The notes: a model not told the origin generated them from the letters alone. DNA of 64,000 nucleotides from CAVUCH01 sp963739995 (GCA_963739995.1 CAVUCH010000003.1:62001-126000); one strand, 5' to 3'; shown: positions 25,293 to 34,492, counted from the first letter of the stretch. Translations and numbers: made by a program.

Positions 25293-26828
25293 TCACCCGG
25301 GGGGCCGCGCCGCCTGGCTCAAGGCCACTTCGACCAGCGTGCGAACGGCCGTGCCCGTCGCACCTTTGGACTGCCACGGCTTCGGCTCATCGACCCAGAC
25401 CGTGCCCGCGATATCGAGGTGTGCCCATGGAAGGTCGCCCGCGAACTGCTTGAGGAACAGCGCGGCCGTGACCGCCCCGGCAGCCCGTCCGCCCGTGTTC
25501 GCCATGTCGGCCCAGTCGCTCTTCAGCTGATCGAAGTACTCGTCATCCACCGGCAGCGGCCATGCGCGCTCCGCGGCGCGATCGGCGGCGCTCCGCACGG
25601 TTTCGACCCAATCGTCCGGCCTGCCGAACAGTCCCGCGGCCCAACGTCCCAGCGCCACCACGCAGGCGCCGGTGAGCGTGGCCACATCGATGAGGTGTGT
25701 GGCGCCCAGCTGCTGCGCGTACCAGAGGCCGTCCCCGAGCACGAGCCGTCCTTCCGCGTCGGTGTTCAGCACCTCGACCGTCTTACCGCTGGCGCTCCGG
25801 AGCACGTCGCCCGGCTTGATCGCGCGTCCGCCAGGCATGTTTTCCGTGGCGGGCACGACGCCGATCACGCGCAACGGAACGCGCAGGCGCGACAGCGCGC
25901 GCATGGCGCCCACCACGGCCGCGCCGCCGCCCATGTCCACCTTCATGCGGTCCATGCCGTCGGCGGGCTTGATTGAAATGCCGCCCGTGTCGAACGTAAT
26001 CCCTTTTCCCACCAAACCGAGGGTGACGTCCGCGGAGGCGCCGGGCGGATCGTGCCTGAGCACGATGACCCGCGGCGGCTCGGCGCTCCCTCTCGCGACG
26101 CCGAGCAGCAGCCCCATGCCGAGCTGCGCAATGCGTTCGTCCTCCAGGATGTCCACGGACAGGTCAGTGCCCTCGGCGAGCGCCGCAGCCCGCTCCGCAA
26201 AGACCCGCGGCGTGAGCACATTCGAAGGCTCATTGGCGAGCAGCCGCGCATCGTTCGCACACTCGCCGAGCACGCGCCCGCGATCGGCAGCCGCCTGCAG
26301 AGTGGCAGAGTCGCCACCGGCCATCACGATGATGTGGGCGCCTTCGAGCGCGCGCGCCTCGGGCTCGCCCGCCTTGCGCACAGCCGGCTCGAACTGCCCG
26401 AGCACGAGGCCCTCGGCCGTCGCCTGGACGAGCCGTTCCATCTGCGCGCCACCCGATTGGCTCGCCTGCAAGCTTCGCAACACGATCGCAAGATGGGTGA
26501 CACGGCGCTGGCGAGCAGTCATCGCAGCGGCCGCCGCCAGGCGGCACGCCGTCACGTGCGTGAAACGCCCGGCGGCCCCCGCCCCCACGAACAATACGCG
26601 GGCGGCTCCCCATCCGTCCCGAAGCGGCGCGACGAGCGTCTCGAAGGGCTTCCCGGTCAGCTCGAGCGACATCGATGCTCGCGACCACTCTCCGCCGGTC
26701 GCCGCATCCAGGCCGTCAACGCCCTGCCGATCGTCATCCTCGAATACGGGCACCACGAGCAACCCAGTCGTGACTCCCCTGGGCTCTCCAGTGACAATAT
26801 CGATCGTTGCGCTTCTGAACCCCGCCAT
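25293..26828 (-). CDS. pepA: Cytosol (leucyl) aminopeptidase, M17
   Basis: 511 residues from ATG at 26828 (an upstream in-frame GTG/ATG extension to 26891 is not conserved in style). The M17 catalytic half has GKGITFDTGGISIKP with the Zn-binding Lys and Asp, MKVDMGGGAAV, and the signature NTDAEGRL. It is a hexameric di-zinc exopeptidase that removes N-terminal residues; some members also bind DNA. A TAATGT -10-like box lies just before the ATG, suggesting a short leader. Divergent from the PKD-like gene at 26934. Confidence 0.94.
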   Translation of the reverse strand: MAGFRSATIDIVTGEPRGVTTGLLVVPVFEDDDRQGVDGLDAATGGEWSRASMSLELTGKPFETLVAPLRDGWGAARVLFVGAGAAGRFTHVTACRLAAAAAMTARQRRVTHLAIVLRSLQASQSGGAQMERLVQATAEGLVLGQFEPAVRKAGEPEARALEGAHIIVMAGGDSATLQAAADRGRVLGECANDARLLANEPSNVLTPRVFAERAAALAEGTDLSVDILEDERIAQLGMGLLLGVARGSAEPPRVIVLRHDPPGASADVTLGLVGKGITFDTGGISIKPADGMDRMKVDMGGGAAVVGAMRALSRLRVPLRVIGVVPATENMPGGRAIKPGDVLRSASGKTVEVLNTDAEGRLVLGDGLWYAQQLGATHLIDVATLTGACVVALGRWAAGLFGRPDDWVETVRSAADRAAERAWPLPVDDEYFDQLKSDWADMANTGGRAAGAVTAALFLKQFAGDLPWAHLDIAGTVWVDEPKPWQSKGATGTAVRTLVEVALSQAARPPG

Positions 26829-26933
26829 CCGGACATTATTGCCCAAGCGCCAGAGACACGTCCCTTGGGTTTGCCCGCCGCCGGTTGGCACCAGTACAAT
26901 GAGTGCTCGCCCACAATCCCAGGGAAGCCTACA

Positions 26934-27419
26934 ATGCCCGCGCGAACCCGGTCCGGACTTACCTTCCTTCTGCAGTTAGCCGCAGGGTGCATGACGGCCG
27001 CAGTCTCACTCGCCGCGGTTGACGCCCAGCGGGAGTCGAAGGACGGCAAAGACGCAAAGGACGTCAAGAAGCCGTCGCTCGCGATCCGCGTGGCGCCCCC
27101 AATCTCCTTCTCGCCGGCCCGCGTCGTTATTACCGCGGAGCTGCGTGGCGGAGCAGTGGACGATCCCGAGCTGTACTGTCCGGAGATCGAGTGGGACTGG
27201 GGCGATGGCACCAAATCGGAAGCCGCCGAGAACTGCGAGCCCTACGAAGCCGGCAAGAGCACCATCCGGCGGCGCTGGACCGCGAGCCATACGTTCCAGA
27301 CGCAGGGCATGTACCGCGTGCAGCTGCGCCTGAAACGAGGGCCCAGGACCATCGCTTCAGGCAACAACACGGTGCAGGTCAAGCCGGGGGTGCGGGATCT
27401 GAGCGACAACCCGTATTGA
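26934..27419 (+). CDS. Secreted PKD-like domain protein
   Basis: 161 residues. The N-terminal signal peptide (LTFLLQLAAGCMTAAVSLAA) is followed by a Lys/Asp-rich stretch and one immunoglobulin-like PKD domain. The domain has PEIEWDWGDGTKSE, with the typical W-x-W-G-D-G turn, and the terminal HTFQTQGMYRVQLRL. Two cysteines (in YCPE and NCEPY) may form a disulphide. Probably an exported binding module; partner unknown. Two TACAAT boxes lie upstream (26895 and overlapping the ATG). Confidence 0.8.
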   Translation: MPARTRSGLTFLLQLAAGCMTAAVSLAAVDAQRESKDGKDAKDVKKPSLAIRVAPPISFSPARVVITAELRGGAVDDPELYCPEIEWDWGDGTKSEAAENCEPYEAGKSTIRRRWTASHTFQTQGMYRVQLRLKRGPRTIASGNNTVQVKPGVRDLSDNPY

Positions 27420-27457
27420 CGGACGTCCGTATCGACGGACGACATGCGCTATGCAGC

Positions 27458-28846
27458 TCACTCCAAGACCACCCTTTCCGCTGGCACAGGGGGCGGCACG
27501 GGGGGCGGCACGACGTCGAGCGGTGGCGCTGAGGGGCCGCGGGTGCCAAAACGCGTCAGCAGCAAAGCGCCGAGCCCGACCGTCCAGGCGACGTACTCCA
27601 CGAACAGCGCGATCATCCAGAGCACGAGTGCGAGCGGAGCGATCGGTCCGGGGATCAGCCACACGATTCTCGTGACGATGGCGCCGGCCGTGATGACGGC
27701 GACCCCCACGATGGTGGCGACCAGCGGTCCTTTATAGGGCCCGACGGCCCATTCGCCGACCCGGCGCGCCACGCCGGTGAATCCCATCAGCACGCCGAAC
27801 AGCAGCGCGACGAGCGCAAACGGGACGAGTAACAAGAGCGGGATTCCGACGATCGAGATCGCGAGAAACACGATCGTCAGCACGAGCACGGGCACGAACA
27901 GCACCTGCGCGAGCAGGCCGACGAACCCGCTCACCCACGGATCGGCGGCTACGCGGCGCGAGATGCGGTCGATGGGACCAGTCGCCACGACCGCGACGAT
28001 CAGGGCCAGCAGCATGACGAGCCCGATCCTGAGCAGCGTGCCCAGCAGGCTGAACCAGCCCGAGAACATGTCGTGGCCTGACCAGGACTGCCACGGTCCG
28101 CCCCCGAACCGCCAGGCGCCGCCGCCGAGCCTCACCTCGTTGACATTGCCGCGCACCTCGGCGCCGCGTTCCTGCACGATCCGTCCGCCAACGCTGGTCA
28201 CCTCCCCGCGGACCACCGCGCGCGGGCCGAGCCGCACGCTTCCGAGCACCGCCACGACGTCCTCCTCGACGTAGCCGCGGACATCCACGTCGCCAAAGAT
28301 GGCGACGACCGCCTCGGTCACCCGCTCGTCCTCCTCCACCTCGATGCTGCCGAACACGTTCACCTTTGCGCCGCTCTTCCGCCTCCACTCACGGTCGGGG
28401 ATTGGAGACGCAGGCGGGCTCTGGGGCTGCGGGGGGACCGCCGCCTCGGGCGCGGCGGACGGCTCGGGCGCGGTGGGCACGCTCGGGGCGGCGGGAGCCG
28501 CGAACGCCGCACGGAGCGCATCGGGCGACGCGTATGAGAGCTGGATCACGACGTCCGCGTCGCCGCCCAGCGCCTCGCGCAGCTCGCGCCCGCTGACCGG
28601 CGTTCCGTCGAGCGCGACCGATCCGTTGCTGATCTCGATCGTCTTCGCCTCGCCGCTGCGCGGCGTGAGCACGAGACCATCGCGGATCACGATTACGCGG
28701 AAACGGTCGAGCGCCTGCGCCCGGGTGGCGGACGAGACGTCCGCCGCGGCGCTCGCGGGCGTGGTGGACTGCGCCGCTGCAGCCAGGGGCGGCGTGCAGA
28801 CACCCGCGAGCACCAGCAGCAGCATGTACCGAACGAAGGCTCTCAT
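27458..28846 (-). CDS. Membrane protein with bactofilin-like beta-repeat region
   Basis: 462 residues: signal peptide, a Pro/Ala-rich spacer, then a beta-helix-like segment with evenly spaced Val/Gly (VNVFGSIEVEEDERV, AIFGDVDVRGYVEEDVVAVL) resembling polymer-forming bactofilin domains. About six transmembrane segments follow, with a Pro-rich C-terminal tail. It is the last gene of a string that begins with an ECF sigma factor and a short membrane protein, 4 bp downstream of the latter. Function is unknown; an envelope-stress output is a guess from context. Confidence 0.7.
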   Translation of the reverse strand: MRAFVRYMLLLVLAGVCTPPLAAAAQSTTPASAAADVSSATRAQALDRFRVIVIRDGLVLTPRSGEAKTIEISNGSVALDGTPVSGRELREALGGDADVVIQLSYASPDALRAAFAAPAAPSVPTAPEPSAAPEAAVPPQPQSPPASPIPDREWRRKSGAKVNVFGSIEVEEDERVTEAVVAIFGDVDVRGYVEEDVVAVLGSVRLGPRAVVRGEVTSVGGRIVQERGAEVRGNVNEVRLGGGAWRFGGGPWQSWSGHDMFSGWFSLLGTLLRIGLVMLLALIVAVVATGPIDRISRRVAADPWVSGFVGLLAQVLFVPVLVLTIVFLAISIVGIPLLLLVPFALVALLFGVLMGFTGVARRVGEWAVGPYKGPLVATIVGVAVITAGAIVTRIVWLIPGPIAPLALVLWMIALFVEYVAWTVGLGALLLTRFGTRGPSAPPLDVVPPPVPPPVPAERVVLE

Positions 28847-28850
28847 GGCC

Positions 28851-29354
28851 TCATCTCCTCTCAGCCGGCAGGTAACGATTCAGCGCAAGTAGCGCCATCG
28901 ATGCGACGAGCAAAGTGATCGTCAGCGCGACGCTGCCAATCGGACTGTTGGCAGCCTGACCGAGGGCGCCGCCCGATCGCGCGAGCAGCGTCCAGATCGA
29001 AACACCCGCGTCCAGCCAGTCGGTCAGCCACACGCAGCCGCGGGCGATCCAGGACACGATGCGGGGCGCGCCAAACCCGAACAGGGCGAGGACGACCCCG
29101 ACCGGCATGAGCGTCATCCCCAGCGCGGCGGCGACCACGCCGGCGGCGACCATCCGCTCCGAGACGGTCGACGACCGCGCGAGCGGACGCACCTCGGCGG
29201 TGCGCATCAGCCGCTCGGTCAAGGCCACACTGGGCATGACGCGAGGCAGCGCCTCGAACGCGTCACGCAGCGCACTGTCGGCGCGGTCTCCGTTCTCGCC
29301 CCCTTCCGCGGCGAAGAACCGGGTCAGCGCCTCCTCGGTATCCCGCTCGGTCAC
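28851..29354 (-). CDS. Membrane protein next to ECF sigma factor, possible anti-sigma factor
   Basis: 167 residues. The N-terminal 65 residues are charged and soluble (MTERDTEEALTRFFAAE), followed by three hydrophobic segments. No HxxxCxxC zinc motif is present, so this is not a ZAS-type anti-sigma factor. Position 57 bp downstream of an ECF sigma gene, and the cytosolic-domain-plus-membrane layout, make an anti-sigma role plausible but unproven. Confidence 0.6.
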   Translation of the reverse strand: MTERDTEEALTRFFAAEGGENGDRADSALRDAFEALPRVMPSVALTERLMRTAEVRPLARSSTVSERMVAAGVVAAALGMTLMPVGVVLALFGFGAPRIVSWIARGCVWLTDWLDAGVSIWTLLARSGGALGQAANSPIGSVALTITLLVASMALLALNRYLPAERR

Positions 29355-29411
29355 GTCAGAACCTGTGAATGCATTGCAAATGAATCCTGGTCCATTCCGT
29401 GTCAGTTCGCC

Positions 29412-30071
29412 CTACGAGGGGTCGCGGCTGCTGGTTTCACCTGTGCCCGCAGGGCCCCAGCCCGCCTTGCGCAGCTCGCACGCCAACGCCTGGCGCGCCC
29501 GGTGGAGGAAGGTCTTCACCGTACCGAGTGGGATCCCCGTGACCTCGGCAATCTCCGTGTACTCGAGGTCCTCCTGGTATCGCAGCACGACCACACGCCT
29601 GTACTCGGGCCTGAGGCGATCGACCGCCGCGTCCATGGCCACGCGCAGCTGCTCGCGTTCCGCCGCTCGCTCCGGTGACGTCGCCGCCGGATCTGGTAGC
29701 TGATCGGCGAGCGTGCGCTCCTCGCCCTGCACGGGCGCATCAAGTGGCACGAGGTGCGGCTGATGCCGGCGCAGGTAATCGAGAGTGGTGTTGTGGGCGA
29801 TCTTGAGAATCCACGGTGTAAAGCGCAGGCGCACATCGAAGGTCTGCAAGCTGCGGAAGACCTTCACGAAGGCTTCCTGCGCCAGGTCTTCCGCCGCGGC
29901 GGCGTCCTGCACCATGCGAACGATCAGGTTGAACACGGGCCGCTGGTAGCGGCGGACGATCTCGCGGGCGGCGAGCTGATGCCCGGTGAGCGCCTGCCTG
30001 ACGACCTGCACGTCGGGCGCGGCGGCGAGGTCGGGTCCTTCCAGTGGCGCGGCGGGATGGGTAGGGCTCAC
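29412..30071 (-). CDS. ECF-family RNA polymerase sigma factor
   Basis: 219 residues. Region 2: VFNLIVRMVQDAAAAEDLAQ, EAFVKVFRSLQTF and FTPWILKIAHNTTLDYLRR. Region 4: LRPEYRRVVVLRYQEDLEY then EIAEVTGIPLGTVKTFLHRA, the helix-turn-helix that reads the -35. Length and motifs are typical of RpoE-like ECF sigma factors. It starts 6 bp after the M67 peptidase gene and is followed by a candidate membrane anti-sigma gene. Confidence 0.93.
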   Translation of the reverse strand: MSPTHPAAPLEGPDLAAAPDVQVVRQALTGHQLAAREIVRRYQRPVFNLIVRMVQDAAAAEDLAQEAFVKVFRSLQTFDVRLRFTPWILKIAHNTTLDYLRRHQPHLVPLDAPVQGEERTLADQLPDPAATSPERAAEREQLRVAMDAAVDRLRPEYRRVVVLRYQEDLEYTEIAEVTGIPLGTVKTFLHRARQALACELRKAGWGPAGTGETSSRDPS

Positions 30072-30077
30072 ATGCGC

Positions 30078-30674
30078 TCAGGCCAGTCGGACGAGCGGCA
30101 CCTGGACGAAGTTCCCCTCTACCAGGCGCCAGGCGGCCACCCAGTGCCCTCGTGCCTCGATGCTCCGGACGGGGCGGCGGTGATGCCGCGCTCGTGTGCC
30201 ATCGGGGAAGGTCTCACGCCGGCTGGCGTGATGCCGCCGACGGGGCGGCGACCGGCGAACGCCGGCGATGAGGTAGATGAACCCGCCGGCATGCGCCTCA
30301 TCACGATCCGCCGCCGAGGGGCGTGGCCGTCCTGCGGGATGCGAGTGGTAGGCGCCAACGACGTCGAGCGCCTGCACGCGCGCCAGTCGAATCGCGGCGA
30401 AGTGATCTTCCGGGCGCACGACGTACCGGGTGCGGCTCTCCTCGTGGTCATTACGGGCGCGGTAAACGGCCTCGATCGAGCCTGCGGTGCCGAGGAGGAG
30501 CCCACAGCACTCGTGTGGCCACGCCTCGCGGGCGTGGGCGCCAACGGCTCTCAGCGCCGGTGCCCGAATGGTTATCGCCGGTCCGTCCAGCGCTGCCTCC
30601 TTCGGTCGCGTGCGCTCTCTTGCAGCGCTGAAGCCCTGCCCAGAGTACTCAGAGTCTTTCGACCACCATCGCAA
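30078..30674 (-). CDS. M67 (JAB1/MPN+, Mov34) metallopeptidase with in-frame insertion
   Basis: About 198 residues as drawn; the true start may be the CTG at 30590, which follows AAGGAGG, because the ATG at 30674 lies inside the thiolase gene. The JAMM motif is complete: Glu in HECCGLLLG, then HSHP, seven residues, S-x-x-D (HSHPAGRPRPSAAD). It is a zinc isopeptidase-like fold that in bacteria removes C-terminal residues from ubiquitin-like sulphur carriers. Between YLIAGV and the conserved AWRLVEGNFVQVPL lies an Arg/His-rich insert of about 36 residues (DNA 30145-30255), which looks like an inserted repeat rather than native sequence. Activity may be affected. Confidence 0.75.
   Translation of the reverse strand: MRWWSKDSEYSGQGFSAARERTRPKEAALDGPAITIRAPALRAVGAHAREAWPHECCGLLLGTAGSIEAVYRARNDHEESRTRYVVRPEDHFAAIRLARVQALDVVGAYHSHPAGRPRPSAADRDEAHAGGFIYLIAGVRRSPPRRRHHASRRETFPDGTRARHHRRPVRSIEARGHWVAAWRLVEGNFVQVPLVRLA
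30145..30255. repeat. Repeat-like in-frame insert within the M67 gene
   Basis: About 110 bp containing GACGGGGCGGCGGTGATGCC near one end and GATGCCGCCGACGGGGCGGC near the other. The two share GACGGGGCGGCG and GATGCCGC blocks, and each can form a short hairpin (GCGGC/GCCGC and GCCGCC/GGCGGC). It encodes the Arg/His-rich segment absent from normal M67 domains. Boundaries are approximate and no second copy is present in the window. Confidence 0.4.
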
Positions 30675-31833
30675 CGCCCATTCCCCCGCCTACGCAGAGG
30701 GACGCGACACCATAGCGTTCCTGGCGATGCCGCAGAGCGTACAGGAGCGTCGTCAACACGCGCGCGCCGCTTGCGCCAATGGGGTGGCCGAGCGCAATGG
30801 CGCCACCGTGCACGTTCACACGCTGCGGATCGATGCCAAGCTCGCGGACCACGGCGAGGGACTGTGCCGCGAATGCCTCGTTCAGCTCGAAGACGTCGAT
30901 CTGGTCGACACGCAGCTCGGCCCGCGCCAGCGCGGTCGTGATCGCGGGCACCGGCCCCATTCCCATGTACTTCGGCTCGACCCCGACCGTCGCATACGCG
31001 AGCACGCGGCCCAGCGGCGCTTTTCCCCGCCGGCGCGCCCAGCTCTCCGTGGCAACCACGAGCGCCGCAGCGCCATCGTTGATGCCCGAGGCGTTGCCGG
31101 CGGTGACGGTCCCGTTCTTCGTCTGAAACGCAGCTTTGAGTGCGGCGAGCTTCTCGACGGTCGTACCTGCGCGCGGGTATTCGTCGCGCTCCACCCGGAC
31201 GGGCGCACCCTTTCGCTGCGGGATCTCGACGGGTACGATTTCGTCGGCAAACCGGCCATCGTTGCCCGCCCGCTCGGCGCGAGCCTGGCTCTCCGCGGCG
31301 AAGCGGTCCTGTTCTTCTCGTCCCACCCCGTACTTCACCGCAATCGCCTCGGCGGTGTTGCCCATGTGACACCCCTCGATGGCGCACGTGAGACCCTCGG
31401 CGATCATGGAGTCCAGGACCTCGCTGTGGCCCATCCGGTATCCCCACCGGGCTCCCTTCAGGAGGTACGGCGCGTTGCTCATCGACTCTGTGCCGCCAGC
31501 GACGATCACATCCACGAAGCCGGCCTTCACGCCCTCGACCGCGTGCACGACGGCCGTGAGACCCGAGCCGCACACGCGGTTCACCGTCTCGCCCGGCACG
31601 CTGTGCGGCAGCCCGGCCTTGATTGCAGCCTGCCTGGCGACGTTCATGCCCTGGCCGGCCTGCAGCACACACCCGAGAATCACGTCACCCACGTCGTCAT
31701 CGCTGATGCCCGCACGGCCGATTGCCTCGCGAACGACGATGGCGCCGAGGTCGGAAGCGGTCAGCGCCTTCAGGGCGCCCCCGAACGAACCGATCGGGGT
31801 GCGACAGGCGGAGAGGAGAACGGCAGGAGACAT
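30649..31833 (-). CDS. atoB: Acetyl-CoA C-acetyltransferase (thiolase)
   Basis: 394 residues. Thiolase motifs: nucleophilic Cys in NRVCGSGLTAV, DVFELNEAFAAQ, GGAIALGHPIGASG with the catalytic His, and the C-terminal SLCVGGGMG with the second active-site Cys. It condenses two acetyl-CoA to acetoacetyl-CoA or the reverse. Following scoA and scoB in the same direction, it should act in acetoacetate/ketone-body use: the transferase activates acetoacetate and the thiolase splits it. Confidence 0.94.
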   Translation of the reverse strand: MSPAVLLSACRTPIGSFGGALKALTASDLGAIVVREAIGRAGISDDDVGDVILGCVLQAGQGMNVARQAAIKAGLPHSVPGETVNRVCGSGLTAVVHAVEGVKAGFVDVIVAGGTESMSNAPYLLKGARWGYRMGHSEVLDSMIAEGLTCAIEGCHMGNTAEAIAVKYGVGREEQDRFAAESQARAERAGNDGRFADEIVPVEIPQRKGAPVRVERDEYPRAGTTVEKLAALKAAFQTKNGTVTAGNASGINDGAAALVVATESWARRRGKAPLGRVLAYATVGVEPKYMGMGPVPAITTALARAELRVDQIDVFELNEAFAAQSLAVVRELGIDPQRVNVHGGAIALGHPIGASGARVLTTLLYALRHRQERYGVASLCVGGGMGVAMVVERL

Positions 31834-31908
31834 GGTGGGTTCTCGGATGGAGTCGGTGACCCGAATGAAGGTCGGGCCCCGAGAGCAAAAAATTGGTACC
31901 TCCCGACG

Positions 31909-32556
31909 TCAGAACGTTGCCGGCTCCCCCTCGATGATGAGTTCGGCGCCGGTCGCGGCCTTCACGTCTTCCGCCGTGGTGTCGTCAGCCACTTCCTTCA
32001 GCACGAGGCCGCGGTCGGTCACTTCGATGACGGCCATCTCGGTGACGATGAGATCCACGACAGAGAGGCCGGTGAGGGGGAGCGTGCATCGATCGATGAT
32101 TTTGTGGCCGCCATCCCGAGTCGTGTGTTCCATCGCGACGATGACGCGCTTGGCGCCCGCGACGAGATCCATCGCACCGCCCATCCCTTTCACCATTTTG
32201 CCGGGGATCATCCAGTTCGCAAGGTTGCCGTGCTGATCCACCTGGAGCGCACCGAGCACGGTGAGGTCGATGTGGCCCCCGCGCACCATCGCGAATGAAT
32301 CGGCGCTGCTGAAATACGAACATCCTGGCAGCTCGCTGACGGTCTCCTTGCCGGCGTTGATCAGATCGGGATCGACCTCGCTGTCGAGCGGGTAGGGCCC
32401 GACGCCGAGCATGCCATTCTCGGAATGCAGCGTGATGTCGATGCCAGGCGGCACGGCGTTGGCCACGAGGGTCGGCATGCCGATCCCGAGGTTGACATAG
32501 TCCCCGTCGCGCAGCTCGCGGGCCACGCGCTGCACGATGCGATCACGCTTGTCCAC
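31909..32556 (-). CDS. scoB: 3-oxoacid CoA-transferase subunit B
   Basis: 215 residues from GTG at 32556, which overlaps the end of scoA by 14 bp. It shows the beta-subunit pattern YVNLGIGMPTLVAN, the catalytic Glu in SENGMLGVGP, and GGHIDLTVLGALQVDQHGNL. It pairs with ScoA to move CoA from succinyl-CoA to acetoacetate. A longer frame to 32664 is only the shadow of scoA. Confidence 0.94.
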   Translation of the reverse strand: MDKRDRIVQRVARELRDGDYVNLGIGMPTLVANAVPPGIDITLHSENGMLGVGPYPLDSEVDPDLINAGKETVSELPGCSYFSSADSFAMVRGGHIDLTVLGALQVDQHGNLANWMIPGKMVKGMGGAMDLVAGAKRVIVAMEHTTRDGGHKIIDRCTLPLTGLSVVDLIVTEMAVIEVTDRGLVLKEVADDTTAEDVKAATGAELIIEGEPATF

Positions 32557-33250
32557 TGGGCCTCCGCACGGTGCGCTTCTCGATCTTCTTTTCGTAACCG
32601 GTGGCCTGCACGACGTGGCGCACGAAGATGCCCGGCGTGACGATCGCGTCCGGGTCGAGCGCACCCGGCTCCACGAGTTGCTCCACTTCGGCGATCGTGA
32701 CCCGTGCGGCGGTCGCCATCATCGGGTTGAAGTTGCGCGCGGTGCGCCGGTACACGAGATTTCCCAGGCGGTCGCCCCTGTAGGCCTTTACGAAGGCGAA
32801 GTCGGCGAGCAGGGGCATCTCCAGCACATAGTGCTGCCCGGCAATCTCGCGCGTCTCCTTGCCGTCGGCCACGATCGTGCCGTAGCCGGCCGGCGTGAAG
32901 AACCCTCCGATGCCGGCGCCACCAGCACGGATCCGCTCGGAGAAGGTGCCCTGCGGGACGAGCTCCACCTCGAGCTCGCCCTGGAGGAACTGGCGCTCGA
33001 ACTCGCGGTTCTCGCCCACGTAGCTCGAAATCATCTTCCGGATCTGGCGCGACTTGAGGAGGATGCCCAAGCCAAACTCGTCCACCCCGGCGTTGTTGCT
33101 GACGATGGTGAGGTCCTTCGTGCCCTGCGCGTGCAGCGCGCCAATCAGATCCTCAGGGACGCCGCACAGACCGAACCCGCCCACCATCAGCGTCGCACCG
33201 TCGGGAATCTGCGCCACCGCGTCGGCGGCACTCGCGACGACCTTGTTCAT
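32543..33250 (-). CDS. scoA: 3-oxoacid CoA-transferase subunit A
   Basis: 235 residues. The alpha-subunit signature is DGATLMVGGFGLCGVPEDLI, with SNNAGVDEFGLGILL and GGAGIGGFFTPAGYGT. First gene of the scoA-scoB-thiolase string, behind a strong TATAAT box 8 bases before its ATG. Length normal. Confidence 0.94.
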   Translation of the reverse strand: MNKVVASAADAVAQIPDGATLMVGGFGLCGVPEDLIGALHAQGTKDLTIVSNNAGVDEFGLGILLKSRQIRKMISSYVGENREFERQFLQGELEVELVPQGTFSERIRAGGAGIGGFFTPAGYGTIVADGKETREIAGQHYVLEMPLLADFAFVKAYRGDRLGNLVYRRTARNFNPMMATAARVTIAEVEQLVEPGALDPDAIVTPGIFVRHVVQATGYEKKIEKRTVRRPSGQA

Positions 33251-33258
33251 GAGTACGG

Positions 33259-33264
33259 ATTATA
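33259..33264 (-). promoter_or_regulatory. -10 box of scoAB operon
   Basis: Perfect TATAAT on the minus strand, 8 bases before the scoA ATG, implying a leaderless or nearly leaderless mRNA. Confidence 0.6.
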
Positions 33265-33374
33265 TGGGAGGGGCGGGGGGCCGCCGGGTACGGGCTGCGG
33301 GCTACAGGCGGCACACTGCGGGCGTCTCCTCCGAGGCCGTCAACCCGCCCGCCCCGCTGCCGTGCACCGCCGTT

Positions 33375-34307
33375 TCACCCGAGCCGCTCGCGCCACGTTT
33401 GGGCCGAAGCGAAGAGCTCAGCGATCGCGGCCGGCTCCTCCAGCCGATCACGCACGGACTGCAGCGTCTCGATGAGGGCATCGAGGGCAGGGCCAATCGC
33501 GTCAGCGTTGGTGACGCAGATGTCTTCCCAGATCGCCGAGGGGCTGGAGGCCAGCCGGGTCGTGTCTGCGAGGCCGGGGCCCGCGAGGTCGATGCGATCG
33601 CCCACCGCGCGGCCGACGGTGTCGATCAGCGCGGTGGCGGTCAGCTGCGGCAGGTGGCTGAGAAACGCGAGCAGGCGATCGTGCTCATCCGCGCGCATCA
33701 CCTGCGGCACGGCACCGAGCCCGCTCACGAATCCCTGCAGGCGTACGAGATGGTCGTGCCGCAGATGGGCGGGGCCCGGCGTCAGCAGCCACCGTCGTCC
33801 TTCGAACAGATCGCCGCGCGCGAGGTCCAGACCGCCGCGCGCCGCGCCGGCGAGCGGGTGGCCACCGATGAAGGACAACTGTGGAGACAGCTCGCCCGCG
33901 GCGTCGGCAATCGCGCGCTTGGTGCTGCCCACGTCAGTGATCAGAACGTCTCCACCCAGAACCGAGGCAAGCTCGCGCAGGACGATGGCGTTCTGGCACA
34001 CGGGCGCTGCCAGCACGACGAGGTCAGCGCCGCGCACCGCAGCCGGCGCATCGGCCAGCGCGTCGAACGCGACCAGCCATCGCGCCGCCTCGAGGGCGGC
34101 GCCGCGATCAACGCCGACGATGCGAATCGCCGGCCAGGCGCGCCGGGCGGCCAGCGCGAGGGACCCGCCGATGAGCCCCAGTCCGATGATGCCGAGGCTG
34201 TGAAACGGGGGATGGACGGCGCGGTCCGCCGGTGGCGCCGCGTCCGACGGGTCGACCGCACCCTGCTCGCCGGAGGAGGGTCCAGGCCGCGCGACGCCTG
34301 CGTGCAC
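33375..34307 (-). CDS. tyrA: Prephenate dehydrogenase
   Basis: About 310 residues from GTG at 34307 (AAGGGG just upstream); no later in-frame ATG or GTG precedes the fold. The NAD(P) loop is LGIIGLGLIGGSLALA. Conserved TyrA blocks are VCQNAIVLRELA, TDVGSTKRAI, FIGGHPLAG with the substrate-binding His, and FLSHLPQLTATAL. It oxidatively decarboxylates prephenate to 4-hydroxyphenylpyruvate in tyrosine synthesis. No mutase or ACT domain is fused. Last gene of the aromatic supra-operon. Its first 30-odd residues are atypical, and the frame upstream runs into a hairpin repeat. Confidence 0.88.
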   Translation of the reverse strand: MHAGVARPGPSSGEQGAVDPSDAAPPADRAVHPPFHSLGIIGLGLIGGSLALAARRAWPAIRIVGVDRGAALEAARWLVAFDALADAPAAVRGADLVVLAAPVCQNAIVLRELASVLGGDVLITDVGSTKRAIADAAGELSPQLSFIGGHPLAGAARGGLDLARGDLFEGRRWLLTPGPAHLRHDHLVRLQGFVSGLGAVPQVMRADEHDRLLAFLSHLPQLTATALIDTVGRAVGDRIDLAGPGLADTTRLASSPSAIWEDICVTNADAIGPALDALIETLQSVRDRLEEPAAIAELFASAQTWRERLG

Positions 34308-34385
34308 GAACCCCTTCGTCTGGTGAGGGCTCACGAGAGATTCTGGGGCAGGACTTCGGCCCTGCAAGCGTGGACGGCTTCGCGG

Positions 34386-34492
34386 TGTCCGCCGGGACTG
34401 AAGTCCCGGCTCCACATTCTCGTACGCGATTCCACCAGCACCTCCGGCGACGGCGCAGTGTGGGGAGCCGGAACTTCAGTTCCGGCGGACAG
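34386..34492. repeat. Composite hairpin element: GGGAC and GGAAC copies in inverted orientation
   Basis: Left copy GCCGGGACTGAAGTCCCGGC with flanks TGTCC and TCCACA (34386-34416); right copy GCCGGAACTTCAGTTCCGGC with flanks TGTGGGGA and GGACAGGCG (34459-34492). They face each other as inverted repeats around 42 bp. The same paired architecture occurs inside fmt. Located between aroF and tyrA within the supra-operon. Confidence 0.85.
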
